From assembly GCF_043945595.1 (NCBI RefSeq), contig NZ_JBIFNP010000001.1, positions 372,001-436,000 of the forward strand: a stretch of 64,000 nt of DNA, given 5' to 3'. A program made the position numbers and the translations under genes. Below are positions 34,494 through 47,582 of this stretch, one piece after another. The notes under the pieces were generated by a model. That model saw only the letters and a list, made by a program, of their open reading frames with translations, searched no databases and was not told where the DNA came from. Source of the DNA: Paenibacillus_S sp043945595 (GTDB taxonomy: Bacteria > Bacillota > Bacilli > Paenibacillales > NBRC-103111). Every line of letters begins with the position of its first letter. Position 1 is the stretch's first letter.

Positions 34494-34742
34494 TATTTTT
34501 CATGGAACGCTTTGCCGAAGTTGCGGTATAATGGACGTGCTTGAGGCCACTTGTCGGACAGGTGGTTCGGGCGCGTCTTTTTTATAGGTACGACATTTTC
34601 TGCAATGATTTTGCAACTTCTGACAAAAATGCTGCGTCTTTTAGTAAGGATGTTACTATGCGGTTTACACCTGAAGAAACTGAAGCCGGGACTGCCTGGC
34701 TGCAGAGAAACCGTTTAACAAAAACAGCACCATGGGAGTGAA

Positions 34743-36492
34743 ATGATGGAATCGGATTACCTGAAATATGCGCCGAGGAAGAATCGTCCCCGCAAAAGAA
34801 CGGGTCTTATGGTTGTAGCGGCCTTTCTTTTAGGGATAGCGACAGCTTTTTTCTGGGTGCAGTACGTACCGACCGGCAAGCATGAAGCGCCTTCATTTGA
34901 CGGTTTGACCAAGCCGATTTTTTATCAGGGGACGATGTTAGAGAAGCAGGCTGAAGGAAAAGCGGAAACCTTGAAGCTTCCTTTCGATACGGTAAAGGAA
35001 CTGATCGATCCTACTATGATCTACGAGTCTTCTTCCGACTCTACCATTATTACGACGCAGGACAAAGTACTGCGGCTCAAAACGAGCCAGCTGACCGGAA
35101 TGATCAACGAAAAGCCGTTTACTTTGAAATTTCCGATGGAGAAAGTGAACGGAACGCTTTATTTGCCTATCGATCCTTTGAAGTGACCTGTACCGTATTG
35201 AGTTGAGAGAATCTTCCGAGACGGGGGCGGTTATCCTTCTCAAAGAAGGAGATACGCTGCAGTGGGGACTGACGAACTCTTATCCGGGCAAGCCCGATAA
35301 GACGGTTGCGATGCGGAAGGAGCCGTCGATCAAAGCCCCGATTCTTGCCGATTTGAAGCAAGGGGAGCCGGTAATGATCTGGTCCGATGACCCGGAATGG
35401 TATAAAGTCCAGTTAAGTAACGGATATATGGGCTACGTTCGCAAAGATCAGATGCATGAGGATAAAGTGGAGACGATCCCCAAAAAAGAATTGCCGCCGG
35501 GCTTCGTTCCTTCCAAGCCTATTAACGGCAAGATTAACCTGACATGGGATCAGATGACGACTCCGAAAAATCCGGACACCTCCAAGTTTCCGCCGATGCC
35601 CGGTTTGAATGTAGTCAGCCCGACTTGGTTTCATTTGGACGACGGGCAGGGAACGCTGAAGAACTTGGCGGACCCGGCTTATGTCAAATGGGCGCACAGT
35701 CAGAATATACAGGTATGGGCGCTGTTCAGCAACGGCTTTGAACCCAAGCGCACGACGGAGGCTTTGTCCACCTATGATAAGCGGATGAAGATGATCAAGC
35801 AGCTGCTCAGCTACGCACAGATGTACTCCCTCCAGGGGATCAATATCGATTTTGAGAATGTGAATACGAAGGATAAAGAGAATTTGACCCAATTTGTCCG
35901 CGAAATGGTTCCATTAATGCATGAGCAGGGACTGATTGTTTCGATGGACGTTACGCCTAAATCCAACAGCGAAATGTGGTCTTTATTTTATGACCGTAAA
36001 GCGTTGATCGAGTCCTTGGATTACATGATGATCATGGCCTACGACGAGTATTGGGCCAGCAGCCCGACGGCGGGAAGCGTGTCGTCGCTGCCATGGGTGG
36101 AGAAGAATGTAGTGAAGTTGATGCAGGAAGATCAAATCCCCGCATCCAAGCTCATACTGGGCGTGCCGTTTTACACGAGAGTATGGACCGAAGAGACAGT
36201 GGATGGTAAAACCAAGGTCAGCTCGAAATCCGTCTATATGGATACGCCGCTAAAGGTAATTCAGGAAAAGAATCTGACACCGGTCTACTTACCCGAAGCG
36301 GGACAAAATTATATAGAGTATAAGGAAGGCGACAAGCTGAACAAGGTTTGGCTTGAGGATGAAGTGTCCGTGAAAGCGCGGATCGAACTGGTGAACAAAT
36401 ATAATTTGGCGGGCGTTGCCTCCTGGAGACGAGGGTATGAGACGCCTTCGATCTGGCCGTTAATTCAGTCAACGCTCGCGAATAAGCCCTAA
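34743..36492 (+). pseudogene. Membrane-anchored glycoside hydrolase family 18 protein with SH3 domain, frame interrupted
   Basis: ATG 34743 follows GGGAGTGAA. Reading order: cytoplasmic tail, one membrane segment (about residues 20-38), a stalk-like domain of copper amine oxidase N-terminal type, SH3b domain (VAMRKEPSIKAPILADLKQGE to NGYMGYVRK), then a GH18 domain with LQGINIDFENV (catalytic Glu) and YMMIMAYDEYW. The frame breaks at 35184: dropping one T of AAGTGACC restores DLYRIELRESSETGAV, giving about 582 residues. YaaH/YdhD-type GH18 proteins act on peptidoglycan or spore cortex. A Ser/Thr-rich end is absent. The gene has its own terminator. Confidence 0.78.
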
Positions 36493-36519
36493 TCAAACTA
36501 TTCATCTAATAAAATAACT

Positions 36520-36577
36520 AAGACCGGTATCTCATTTTCCGCAAATACGGAGGAACGAGGTACCGGTCTTTTTTTAC
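36520..36577 (+). terminator. Terminator after the GH18 gene
   Basis: AAGACCGGTAxCTC pairs with GAGxTACCGGTCTT around a 23-base loop, followed by seven T. Confidence 0.88.
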
Positions 36578-36617
36578 CACATAGGAAAGTCACTCATGGA
36601 GAGTGCCTATTACACGA

Positions 36618-36962
36618 TTAGGCGTTTGGAGCGCTTGGATCATGCTTTGGATCAAGAGACAAGATGGTTTTGCAGAACATGCAGCGGTCGGTCTTGCCCA
36701 ACAGTTTCGTTGGTTTTCCGCATTCCGGACACTCGATAACCGTAGCGCTGGTGGACATCATTCCTGCCCAGAAATAAATTCCCATGCTCGCCAGCATAGC
36801 GATGGCTCCGATAAACATGAACGTAACGGCCATAATTTTACCCGCCGGACCCCAATCAAAGACGATTCCCGCCAAGCCGACAATCATTAGTAGCATGCCG
36901 CCCATTGTCAGCAGAAGACCCCACAAACGAAATTCGTTAACCTTACTGGACTTAAATCTCAA
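36618..36962 (-). CDS. ygzB: YgzB family zinc-ribbon membrane protein
   Basis: A 114-residue protein with two membrane segments (residues 13-35 and 43-66) and a C-terminal zinc ribbon (CPECGKPT...CMFCKT), the layout of B. subtilis YgzB, to which the KLLGKTDRCMFC segment matches closely. Function unknown. TTG 36962 is the probable start. In B. subtilis ygzB lies between perR and ygxA, as here, but this copy is on the opposite strand from both. Confidence 0.85.
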   Translation of the reverse strand: MRFKSSKVNEFRLWGLLLTMGGMLLMIVGLAGIVFDWGPAGKIMAVTFMFIGAIAMLASMGIYFWAGMMSTSATVIECPECGKPTKLLGKTDRCMFCKTILSLDPKHDPSAPNA

Positions 36963-37081
36963 CTTTCGTCACTTCTTTCTGAAATAAATGTGAAATTTGT
37001 CACCAAATCGATGCAGGGAAACCGCCCGGTTGTGTAGAAATAAGAAGTATCTAGGAATGTAATATTCGGGAGGCTGCAGCG

Positions 37082-37951
37082 ATGAACGCCATTAAGGAAC
37101 AGCTGGTTGCCAGGCTCCGGGAAGATGAAGCAGTCATCAGCGTCCTGGCGGTGGACAATCCGTCTCTGTTTTCCGCGCTTACGGACGGTTTCGATCTCCT
37201 GCTGCTCGTCATTTCAAATGAAGACCTGAAAACCGATCAACAATATCATTATATAAAAGACAACTGTCGTATACAAGAAAGATGGATATGTACTTCCTCG
37301 CTAGAGCATATTGTCGTGCAGGGGGAGCGCCGCAATCTTATCTATTGGATCTTAAAAGGAGAGATTCTTCTGGATCGGAATGTATATTTGGAAAGCCTGC
37401 GGCATCGTATGCTTGAATTTCCCCAGGAAATGCGCGAGCAAAAGCTGCTGATCGAGTTTTCCAGATTTTTGCGGAGATATTCGGAGAGCAAAGAATATAT
37501 TCTAAACGATCACCTGCTCGATGCGTATAATAACATTTTAGAAGCGCTCCACCATTGGGCGAGGATCGTTATTATCGAGGCAGGGCTGCATCCTGAAACG
37601 ACGGTGTGGCGGCAGGTCAAAGGCGTCAATCCGGGAGTCTACAAGCTCTATGAAGAGCTGACGATGAGCAAGGAGACGCTCAAGCAAAGAGTGCAGCTCG
37701 TTTTGCTGGCCTGTGAGTTTTCCGTCATGTCCAAAATGGAGCGATGCTGTAAGGTGCTCCTTGATATTTTGGCCAGCCGTGAGCAGGCATGGAGCCTGCA
37801 TGAGCTTCAGCAGTGTGAGAAGCTTGCGGATCTTCAGAATGAACTGCCGTTGATTCTAAATAAACTAGTCAAAAAAATATTGGCTAAAGAGATCATTTAC
37901 ACGATGGATGAACAGGTATCCGTACTGGAGATTCGTTATACGAGCCTATAG
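37082..37951 (+). CDS. ygxA: YgxA family nucleotidyltransferase-like protein
   Basis: A 289-residue cytoplasmic protein matching YgxA of Bacilli in length, in position just upstream of the rRNA operon, and in features (SALTDGFDLLLLVIS as the nucleotidyltransferase-like strand with Asp, then a helical C-terminal half ending with a winged-helix-like segment). The catalytic GS motif of true nucleotidyltransferases is not evident. Function unknown. ATG 37082 follows TCGGGAGGCTGCAGCG. The TPP riboswitch promoter begins 35 bases after its stop. Confidence 0.85.
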   Translation: MNAIKEQLVARLREDEAVISVLAVDNPSLFSALTDGFDLLLLVISNEDLKTDQQYHYIKDNCRIQERWICTSSLEHIVVQGERRNLIYWILKGEILLDRNVYLESLRHRMLEFPQEMREQKLLIEFSRFLRRYSESKEYILNDHLLDAYNNILEALHHWARIVIIEAGLHPETTVWRQVKGVNPGVYKLYEELTMSKETLKQRVQLVLLACEFSVMSKMERCCKVLLDILASREQAWSLHELQQCEKLADLQNELPLILNKLVKKILAKEIIYTMDEQVSVLEIRYTSL

Positions 37952-37985
37952 CTGAGGATGTTTTTACCAACCGCAAACTTAACAC

Positions 37986-38014
37986 GGGACAAAATTACGC
38001 ATTTCTGCTATAAT
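37986..38014 (+). promoter_or_regulatory. Sigma-A promoter of the TPP riboswitch-thiSG unit
   Basis: TATAAT (38009-38014) with a weak -35 (GGGACA, 37986-37991) at 17 bases. It lies 19 bases before the riboswitch. Confidence 0.55.
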
Positions 38015-38032
38015 CTTCATTGAACTGAATAG

Positions 38033-38150
38033 CCACTGGGGGAGCCTTGTGATGTGAGGCTGAGAAAAGGAAGCTGTTCCTTGACCCTTGGAACCTGATT
38101 TGCGTGCTTAAAGCAGCATGCTACTGGATGATACCAGCGTAGGGAAGTGG
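38033..38150 (+). ncRNA. TPP riboswitch (THI element)
   Basis: The complete aptamer is present: closing stem CCACT/AGTGG, GGGGAGCC then GCTGAGA, GACCCTTGGAACCTGAT, and the ATACCAGCGTAGGGAAGTGG end. Thiamin pyrophosphate binding shuts off thiS-thiG. A terminator with a T run (38188-38216) follows, so control is transcriptional attenuation. Confidence 0.96.
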
Positions 38151-38187
38151 ATGGACGTAGCGATGCTGTACAAGGCATGTCTTACCA

Positions 38188-38216
38188 AGTCAACCCTTAT
38201 GAGGTTGGCTTTTTTT
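38188..38216 (+). terminator. Riboswitch expression-platform terminator
   Basis: AAGTCAACC pairs with GGTTGGCTT (one wobble), loop CTTATGA, then seven T. It precedes thiS by 60 bases. Confidence 0.85.
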
Positions 38217-38276
38217 GTTTGCAGCTGCTCATTGGATTCTAAGCTGGATGTATCTTTGAGAAACGAGGTGGTTCTT

Positions 38277-38477
38277 GTGGAATTGGTTATTAACGGTGAA
38301 GCGCGCACGGTGACGGACGCTGCAACGGTTGCAGATTTGCTTGTTCAATTTAAATTAGAGCAAAAAATACTCGTTATCGAATTGAACCGGGACATTATCG
38401 AACGAACGGATTATGAGCAAACGCGCTTAAACGATGGCGACCGTATCGAAATCGTGCATTTTGTTGGTGGGGGCTAA
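38277..38477 (+). CDS. thiS: Sulfur carrier protein ThiS
   Basis: A 66-residue ubiquitin-like sulfur carrier of thiazole synthesis. GTG 38277 follows GAGGTGGTTCTT. It starts VELVINGEARTV, has LKLEQKILVIELNRDII-like strands in the middle, and ends in GGG (VHFVGGG), the C-terminal Gly that is adenylated and thiocarboxylated. Longer frames reach back into the riboswitch and are not genuine. The usual companions thiF and thiO are absent here; thiG follows after 184 bases. Confidence 0.92.
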   Translation: MELVINGEARTVTDAATVADLLVQFKLEQKILVIELNRDIIERTDYEQTRLNDGDRIEIVHFVGGG

Positions 38478-38661
38478 GTAATCTGCGCTCTCCCAGGCAC
38501 TAAAAAGTTTGGTAATAGATATTTGCTGTACAGACGAATCAGCGTGCCGCTGTACTTCTGAACTATGTTCGCTTTATACCGCTTTATGGCATGAATTTCG
38601 TTCGCTTGAATGTTTGACTTTACCGGATTCTAACTGAATACATCTAATGGAGGCATTGAAC

Positions 38662-39435
38662 ATGACGGATATATTGAAAATTGGTCCTTACGAGTTTAAA
38701 TCAAGGCTGCTTTTGGGAACAGGCAAATTTCCTGCCCTGGATATACAGAGCCAAGCGGTTCAAGCATCGGAATCGGAAGTGCTTACGTTTGCTATCCGCC
38801 GTCTGCCGATTGACAACCCGGATGCGCCTAACTTCCTGGAAACGCTCGATCTCAAAAAGTTTACTCTGCTTCCGAATACCGCAGGGGCTTATACCGTCGA
38901 GGAAGCGGTACGTATTGCCAAGCTGGCCAAGGCTACAGGATTGTGCGATATGATCAAGGTAGAAGTAATTGGAGATCCCAAGACGCTGCTTCCTGACCCG
39001 ATCGGGACGCTGGAAGCTACGAAAATTCTAGTCGATCTTGGCTTCATCGTGCTTCCGTATACATCCGACGACCCGATCCTTGCCAGAAAGCTGCAGGAAG
39101 CAGGGGCGGCAGCTGTAATGCCTGGCGCATCTCCTATCGGTTCGGGACAGGGTATCGCCAATCCGAATCAGCTTCGTTTCATTATTGAAGAAGTCAAGGT
39201 ACCGGTTATTGTAGACGCGGGTATTGGCGGGCCGGCGGATGCGGCTCTGGCTATGGAGCTAGGTGCGGACGGCGTACTTTTAAACACCGCTGTGGCAGGG
39301 GCCGACAATCCTGCGCTAATGGCGGAGGCATTTAAACTCGCTGTTGCCGCCGGGCGGAAAGGATTCCTTGCCGGAAGAATCCCCAAGAAGCGTTATGCCT
39401 CGGCCAGCAGTCCAGTCGAGGGCATGATTGAGTAG
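38662..39435 (+). CDS. thiG: Thiazole synthase ThiG
   Basis: The 257-residue TIM-barrel enzyme makes the thiazole phosphate of thiamin from 1-deoxy-D-xylulose 5-phosphate, dehydroglycine and ThiS-thiocarboxylate. Seen: YEFKSRLLLGTGKF, the Schiff-base Lys in MIKVEVIGDPKTLLPDP, MPGASPIGSGQGI, VPVIVDAGIGGPADAALAMELGADGVLLNTAVA (split in two here for length) and a C-terminal RIPKK. Length is standard. ATG 38662 follows TGGAGGCATTGAAC. It ends about 85 bases before the first rRNA promoter, with no clear terminator. Confidence 0.96.
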   Translation: MTDILKIGPYEFKSRLLLGTGKFPALDIQSQAVQASESEVLTFAIRRLPIDNPDAPNFLETLDLKKFTLLPNTAGAYTVEEAVRIAKLAKATGLCDMIKVEVIGDPKTLLPDPIGTLEATKILVDLGFIVLPYTSDDPILARKLQEAGAAAVMPGASPIGSGQGIANPNQLRFIIEEVKVPVIVDAGIGGPADAALAMELGADGVLLNTAVAGADNPALMAEAFKLAVAAGRKGFLAGRIPKKRYASASSPVEGMIE

Positions 39436-39846
39436 CCCTAAATAGTACATGCTGTCGGGGAGCCCAGCCGTTTTGTCGGGCTTTCCGATGCAATACTGAA
39501 AATAATTTTTAGCTGAAGCTTGACTTTCAATATCGCCCTGTGTTAAATTAGTCCTCGCCGCTGAAAACGGCGCACAATCATCCAAGCATGTGAGCAGGAT
39601 TCAAAAATGTTCCTGGAAAAAATGCTTGCATTAAGAACGGTGAATGTGATATATTATAAAAGTCGCCGCTGAACGGGGTGACAATAACCGACAAAGAAAT
39701 CGCACTTTGGTGTGGCTTTGGAAATCGGGAATAATGAAGCATTGCCCTTTGAAAACTGAACAACGAGTGAGTGAAATAAAGAAAATGCAAATTCTCGCTA
39801 GCAAGAAATTTTGAGCTTAAGACAAGCTCTGTTACAAGTTCTACAA
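39436..39846 (+). promoter_or_regulatory. rRNA operon promoter and leader region
   Basis: No gene. P1: TTGACT (39520-39525), 17-base spacer, TTAAAT (39543-39548). P2: TTGCAT (39626-39631), 18-base spacer, TATATT (39650-39655). The short element TCGCCGCTGAA occurs after each promoter (about 39555 and 39662). 39746-39774 is the 5' arm of the 16S processing stalk, matching 41495-41523. Confidence 0.75.
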
Positions 39847-41394
<1,548 letters not shown>

Positions 41395-41705
41395 TGGAGT
41401 CCATGATGACGGCAGGTCATCGGACATAAAGCAGCGCAAGCTGCAAACTTTGTTGACAACTGACATCGTCTAGCACGATGTAACAGTTGCAATATCACTC
41501 ACTCGTTGCTCAGTTTTGAGAGGTGCAATAGACTCTCAAACCTACTGACAACTGAAACGATGGAAACTTCGTTTACCCGTTGCAGGATAGCTTGTTCCTT
41601 GAAAACTAGATAACGAAACAAAGCATAGAATCATCCTTGAAAGAGGTAGATCTTATGATCTTACTCTTTACCATCTTTAGCTGCCGTTCGATTGTATCGA
41701 ACACT
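41395..41705 (+). other. 16S-23S internal transcribed spacer
   Basis: About 310 bases with no tRNA gene. It contains the 3' arm of the 16S stalk (41495-41523) and the 5' arm of the 23S stalk (41597-41626). Confidence 0.85.
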
Positions 41706-44779
<3,074 letters not shown>

Positions 44780-44861
44780 GAGAACAGCAAAGAAGAAGGA
44801 TGTATGCTTGTTTCGTATCTAGTTTTCAAGGTGCAACCTTGAAAAGAATAGCTCATTTCAT

Positions 44862-44937
44862 TCCCTGATAGCTCAGTTGGTAGAGCACTCGACTGTTAAT
44901 CGAGTTGTCACAGGTTCGAGTCCTGTTCGGGGAGCCA
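44862..44937 (+). tRNA. tRNA-Asn (GTT)
   Basis: Cloverleaf of 76 nt with anticodon GTT in GACTGTTAATC, TTCGAGTCC T-loop and encoded CCA. First of 17 tRNAs behind the 23S gene; no 5S gene lies between. Confidence 0.97.
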
Positions 44938-44940
44938 TTT

Positions 44941-45029
44941 GGAGAGGTGTCCGAGCTGGCCGAAGGAGCACGATTGGAAATCGTGTAGGCGTCACAAGCG
45001 TCTCGAGGGTTCGAATCCCTCTCTCTCCG
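44941..45029 (+). tRNA. tRNA-Ser (GGA)
   Basis: Class II tRNA with a long variable arm; anticodon GGA in ATTGGAAATC. The acceptor ends CTCTCTCCG with no encoded CCA (GTAGC follows), so CCA must be added. Confidence 0.95.
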
Positions 45030-45048
45030 TAGCAATACTTTAAAGCAA

Positions 45049-45123
45049 GGCCCGTTGGTCAAGGGGTTAAGACACCTCCCTTTCACGGAGGTAACAGGGG
45101 TTCGAATCCCCTACGGGTCACCA
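45049..45123 (+). tRNA. tRNA-Glu (TTC)
   Basis: 75 nt, anticodon TTC in CCCTTTCACGG, encoded CCA. Confidence 0.97.
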
Positions 45124-45132
45124 ATAAAAAAC

Positions 45133-45161
45133 TTGGTACAACTAGTTTTTTATGGTATAAT
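45133..45161 (+). promoter_or_regulatory. Possible internal promoter of the tRNA array
   Basis: TTGGTA (45133-45138), 17-base spacer, TATAAT (45156-45161), 10 bases before tRNA-Val. It could let the distal 14 tRNAs be expressed without the rRNA promoters. Confidence 0.5.
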
Positions 45162-45170
45162 GCTCATTAT

Positions 45171-45246
45171 GGAGGCTTAGCTCAGCTGGGAGAGCATCTG
45201 CCTTACAAGCAGAGGGTCGGCGGTTCGATCCCGTCAGCCTCCACCA
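45171..45246 (+). tRNA. tRNA-Val (TAC)
   Basis: 76 nt, anticodon TAC in GCCTTACAAGC, encoded CCA. Confidence 0.97.
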
Positions 45247-45261
45247 TATAAAGTATAACGA

Positions 45262-45342
<81 letters not shown>

Positions 45343-45380
45343 ATTTTCGGAGTGTAGTCAATCTTCGAGAAAACAAGTGT

Positions 45381-45457
45381 GGAGCCGTGGTGTAGAGGCC
45401 TAACATGCCTGCCTGTCACGCAGGAGACCGCGGGTTCGAATCCCGTCGGCTCCGCCA
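45381..45457 (+). tRNA. tRNA-Asp (GTC)
   Basis: 77 nt, anticodon GTC in GCCTGTCACGC, encoded CCA. Confidence 0.97.
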
Positions 45458-45477
45458 TTATTGAATTGAATATGTAA

Positions 45478-45553
<76 letters not shown>

Positions 45554-45575
45554 TGATTGTTTGATAAATTAATAT

Positions 45576-45651
<76 letters not shown>

Positions 45652-45660
45652 GTATTATCC

Positions 45661-45745
45661 GGAGGCTTAGTGAAGTGGCTAAACACGGCAGACTGTAAAT
45701 CTGCTCTCATCGAGTTCGGTGGTTCGAATCCATCAGCCTCCACCA
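45661..45745 (+). tRNA. tRNA-Tyr (GTA)
   Basis: 85 nt, long variable arm, anticodon GTA in GACTGTAAATC, encoded CCA. Confidence 0.97.
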
Positions 45746-45752
45746 TTTACAT

Positions 45753-45826
45753 AGGGGCATAGTTTAAAGGTAGAACAAAGGTCTCCAAAACCTTTGGTGT
45801 GGGTTCGATTCCTGCTGCCCCTGCCA
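45753..45826 (+). tRNA. tRNA-Trp (CCA)
   Basis: 74 nt, anticodon CCA in GTCTCCAAAAC, encoded 3' CCA. Confidence 0.97.
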
Positions 45827-45839
45827 ATAGAATAAATGT

Positions 45840-45916
45840 GGCGGTCGTGGCGAAGGGGTTAACGCACTGGTCTGTGGCTCCAGCATTCGTGGGTTCAAGT
45901 CCCATCGATCGCCCCA
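45840..45916 (+). tRNA. tRNA-His (GTG)
   Basis: 77 nt including the extra 5' G that pairs with C73; anticodon GTG in GTCTGTGGCTC, encoded CCA. Confidence 0.96.
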
Positions 45917-45937
45917 TATTATTTTTTTGAAAATTGT

Positions 45938-46012
45938 TGGGGATTAGCCAAGCGGTAAGGCAACGGACTTTGACTCCGTCATGCCTAGGTTCGAATCCTA
46001 GATCCCCAGCCA
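45938..46012 (+). tRNA. tRNA-Gln (TTG)
   Basis: 75 nt, anticodon TTG in GACTTTGACTC, encoded CCA. Its charging probably depends on the GatCAB enzyme encoded at 24369-27635. Confidence 0.97.
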
Positions 46013-46016
46013 TTTT

Positions 46017-46091
46017 GCGGAAGTGGCTCAGCGGTAGAGCATCGCCTTGCCAAGGCGAGGGTCGCGGGTTCGATTCCCGTCTTCCGCTCCA
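46017..46091 (+). tRNA. tRNA-Gly (GCC)
   Basis: 75 nt, anticodon GCC in CCTTGCCAAGG, encoded CCA. Confidence 0.97.
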
Positions 46092-46100
46092 TTATTTCCT

Positions 46101-46174
46101 GGCGCCATAGCCAAGTGGTAAGGCAGAGCTCTGCAAAAGCTTTACCCCCAGTTCGAGTCTGGGTGGCGCCTCCA
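46101..46174 (+). tRNA. tRNA-Cys (GCA)
   Basis: 74 nt, anticodon GCA in CTCTGCAAAAG, encoded CCA. Confidence 0.97.
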
Positions 46175-46190
46175 TTCTTTTAATCCACTC

Positions 46191-46279
46191 GCCGGAGTGG
46201 CGGAATCGGCAGACGCACAGGACTTAAAATCCTGCGGTAGGTGACTACCGTACCAGTTCAAGTCTGGTCTTCGGCACCA
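46191..46279 (+). tRNA. tRNA-Leu (TAA)
   Basis: 89 nt class II tRNA, anticodon TAA in GACTTAAAATC, encoded CCA. Confidence 0.97.
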
Positions 46280-46295
46280 AGTAAATAATTAAAAT

Positions 46296-46372
46296 GTTCC
46301 CTTAGCTCAGCTGGATAGAGCGTTTGACTACGAATCAAAAGGCCGGGAGTTCGAATCTCTCAGGGAACGCCA
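46296..46372 (+). tRNA. tRNA-Arg (ACG)
   Basis: 77 nt, anticodon ACG in GACTACGAATC, encoded CCA. This is the one member not found at the same place in the B. subtilis trnD array. Confidence 0.97.
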
Positions 46373-46377
46373 TACAA

Positions 46378-46457
46378 GCCGGTGTGGCGGAATTGGCAGA
46401 CGCGCGCGACTCAAAATCGTGAGGGAAACCGTGGGGGTTCGAGTCCCTTCACCGGCA
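46378..46457 (+). tRNA. tRNA-Leu (CAA)
   Basis: About 80 nt to the discriminator A, class II, anticodon CAA in GACTCAAAATC. The genome continues TCA rather than CCA, so the 3' end is not encoded. Last tRNA of the array. Confidence 0.95.
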
Positions 46458-46460
46458 TCA

Positions 46461-46499
46461 AAAAGCCAAGAAATCATAAAATGATTTCTTGGCTTTTTT
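46461..46499 (+). terminator. Terminator of the rRNA-tRNA operon
   Basis: A perfect 17-bp stem (AAAAGCCAAGAAATCAT with its complement), loop AAA, ending in TTTTTT. Confidence 0.92.
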
Positions 46500-46551
46500 C
46501 GTTCAGCGGCCGCTAAGATTATTTGTGAAACGAGAAACGAGTATAGAGATT

Positions 46552-46668
46552 GGAGTTTTGGTTGTGTGGAGTAATGCAGTTTGTGTGGAGTAGTGCAGTG
46601 CAACGTAGTTTAGTGCAGTATAATGCACGTAATGTAGTGTAGTTTTGGTTTAGTGTAATGCAGACTAG
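46552..46668 (+). repeat. Degenerate TAGTGCAG-type repeat
   Basis: G/T-rich low-complexity stretch of loosely repeated TGTGGAGTAGTGCAG and GTAGTGTAGT units just after the tRNA terminator. No coding frame; no known function. Confidence 0.6.
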
Positions 46669-46756
46669 AAGTTAGTAGATAAGTGTAGAAGGCGCATGAG
46701 TAAATGTGTGTAATTGCATATCCTCAGCTGCTCGTTGCTCTTCGTGATTCGTGTTT

Positions 46757-46975
46757 TTAAAGGCGTGCATAGTATTGATTGAGAGAATCTAGTATTTCTA
46801 CGCAGTAGGTGGTTTCTTCTTCTGTTTTTTCAGCCCCTTCATCCTTGCTGATCTGTTCGAAGCGCTGGACGAGGGCATCCGTCACGAATTCTGCACTGAC
46901 GCCATAATGTTTTACTATTGCAAAAAGACCGTCTAAATTTTTATGGTTGTCGATAATTTCTGTCAAATGGCTCAA
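46757..46975 (-). CDS. Small acidic protein of unknown function
   Basis: A 72-residue soluble protein, TTG 46975 ten bases after AAGGAG. It is predicted almost all alpha-helical (LTEIIDNHKNLDGLFAIVKHYG and ILDSLNQYYARL), with an acidic middle (KDEGAEKTEEETT). No family recognised. It is separated from the tRNA array by a repeat-rich stretch and diverges from the spore-protein gene. Confidence 0.55.
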   Translation of the reverse strand: MSHLTEIIDNHKNLDGLFAIVKHYGVSAEFVTDALVQRFEQISKDEGAEKTEEETTYCVEILDSLNQYYARL

Positions 46976-47116
46976 AGCTTCTCAACTCCTTTGGATAGGA
47001 TAGTTATTCATTCTTTTTATAGTCGGGGCCTTATAAATCATTCGCTTTGGTTGAGGCAACCTCAAGCAAGATAGCCCATTGCTTAGATTCTGCAAAATCC
47101 TGCGTTTTATGTGCCG

Positions 47117-47146
47117 GTATACCTAAGGAAGTTTGAGATCATGCTA
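47117..47146 (+). promoter_or_regulatory. Sigma-G (sigma-F) type promoter of the SASP gene
   Basis: GTATA (47117-47121) and CATGCTA (47140-47146) are 18 bases apart, an exact fit to the B. subtilis sigma-G consensus GHATR-N18-CATNHTA. It lies 33 bases before the start codon. Confidence 0.75.
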
Positions 47147-47178
47147 AACACATAATCTTAGGATGATGAAAGGCAGGG

Positions 47179-47472
47179 ATGAGTATGGCAGCCAGAAGAA
47201 GAAGCAATCGTTTGGTGGTGCCTGCGGCTTCGGAAGGGATGGAGCGGTTCAAAAGTGAGGTCATGAGCCGCAATGGCTATGCCGTAAATCGCAGCGAGCC
47301 TCAAAATGTGAAATACGAGGTAGCGAAAACACTCGGAATCCCGTTGTCTCCCAACGGTAACGGTAACTTGACTACTGAGCAGGCAGGGAAGATAGGCGGA
47401 CAAATCGGCGGGAGCATGGTTAAAGAAATGATTCGTATGGCTCAGGAAAAGCTTGCAAATGAACGAAAATAA
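47179..47472 (+). CDS. Alpha/beta-type small acid-soluble spore protein
   Basis: A 97-residue DNA-binding protein of the forespore, which coats spore DNA and protects it. The two family helices are clear: RFKSEVMSRNGY / YEVAKTLGIPL (the second holds the GPR protease site, EVAKTLGI) and the C-terminal LTTEQAGKIGGQIGGSMVKE. The first 15 residues (MSMAARRRSNRLVVP) are longer than in B. subtilis SspA. ATG 47179 or 47185, both after AAAGGCAGGG. The sigma-G-type promoter at 47117-47146 fits late forespore expression. Terminator at 47539-47582. Confidence 0.92.
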   Translation: MSMAARRRSNRLVVPAASEGMERFKSEVMSRNGYAVNRSEPQNVKYEVAKTLGIPLSPNGNGNLTTEQAGKIGGQIGGSMVKEMIRMAQEKLANERK

Positions 47473-47538
47473 TCCATGCTTGAAGAGATTTTCACGAAAA
47501 GACCGATTGAATCAGTAATTAGTACGAATAATATACAA

Positions 47539-47582
47539 GACGCCTCCAAACCCGACAAATGTGGGAGTGGAGGCGTCTTTTT
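47539..47582 (+). terminator. Terminator of the SASP gene
   Basis: GACGCCTCCA pairs with TGGAGGCGTC, followed by TTTTT. It abuts the stop of the convergent deacetylase gene and may serve both. Confidence 0.85.

Noticed and set aside
34547..34586. Terminator of perR
   Set aside because: The hairpin CCACTT/AGGTGG is followed by a GC stretch before the T run, so it is not a standard terminator. Mentioned only with perR.
34541..34741. A 66-codon frame before the GH18 gene
   Set aside because: No binding site, no family resemblance, and the start lies in a hairpin region after perR.
46328..46603. Minus-strand frame over tRNA-Leu (CAA)
   Set aside because: Antisense to tRNA genes; these shadow frames are common annotation errors.
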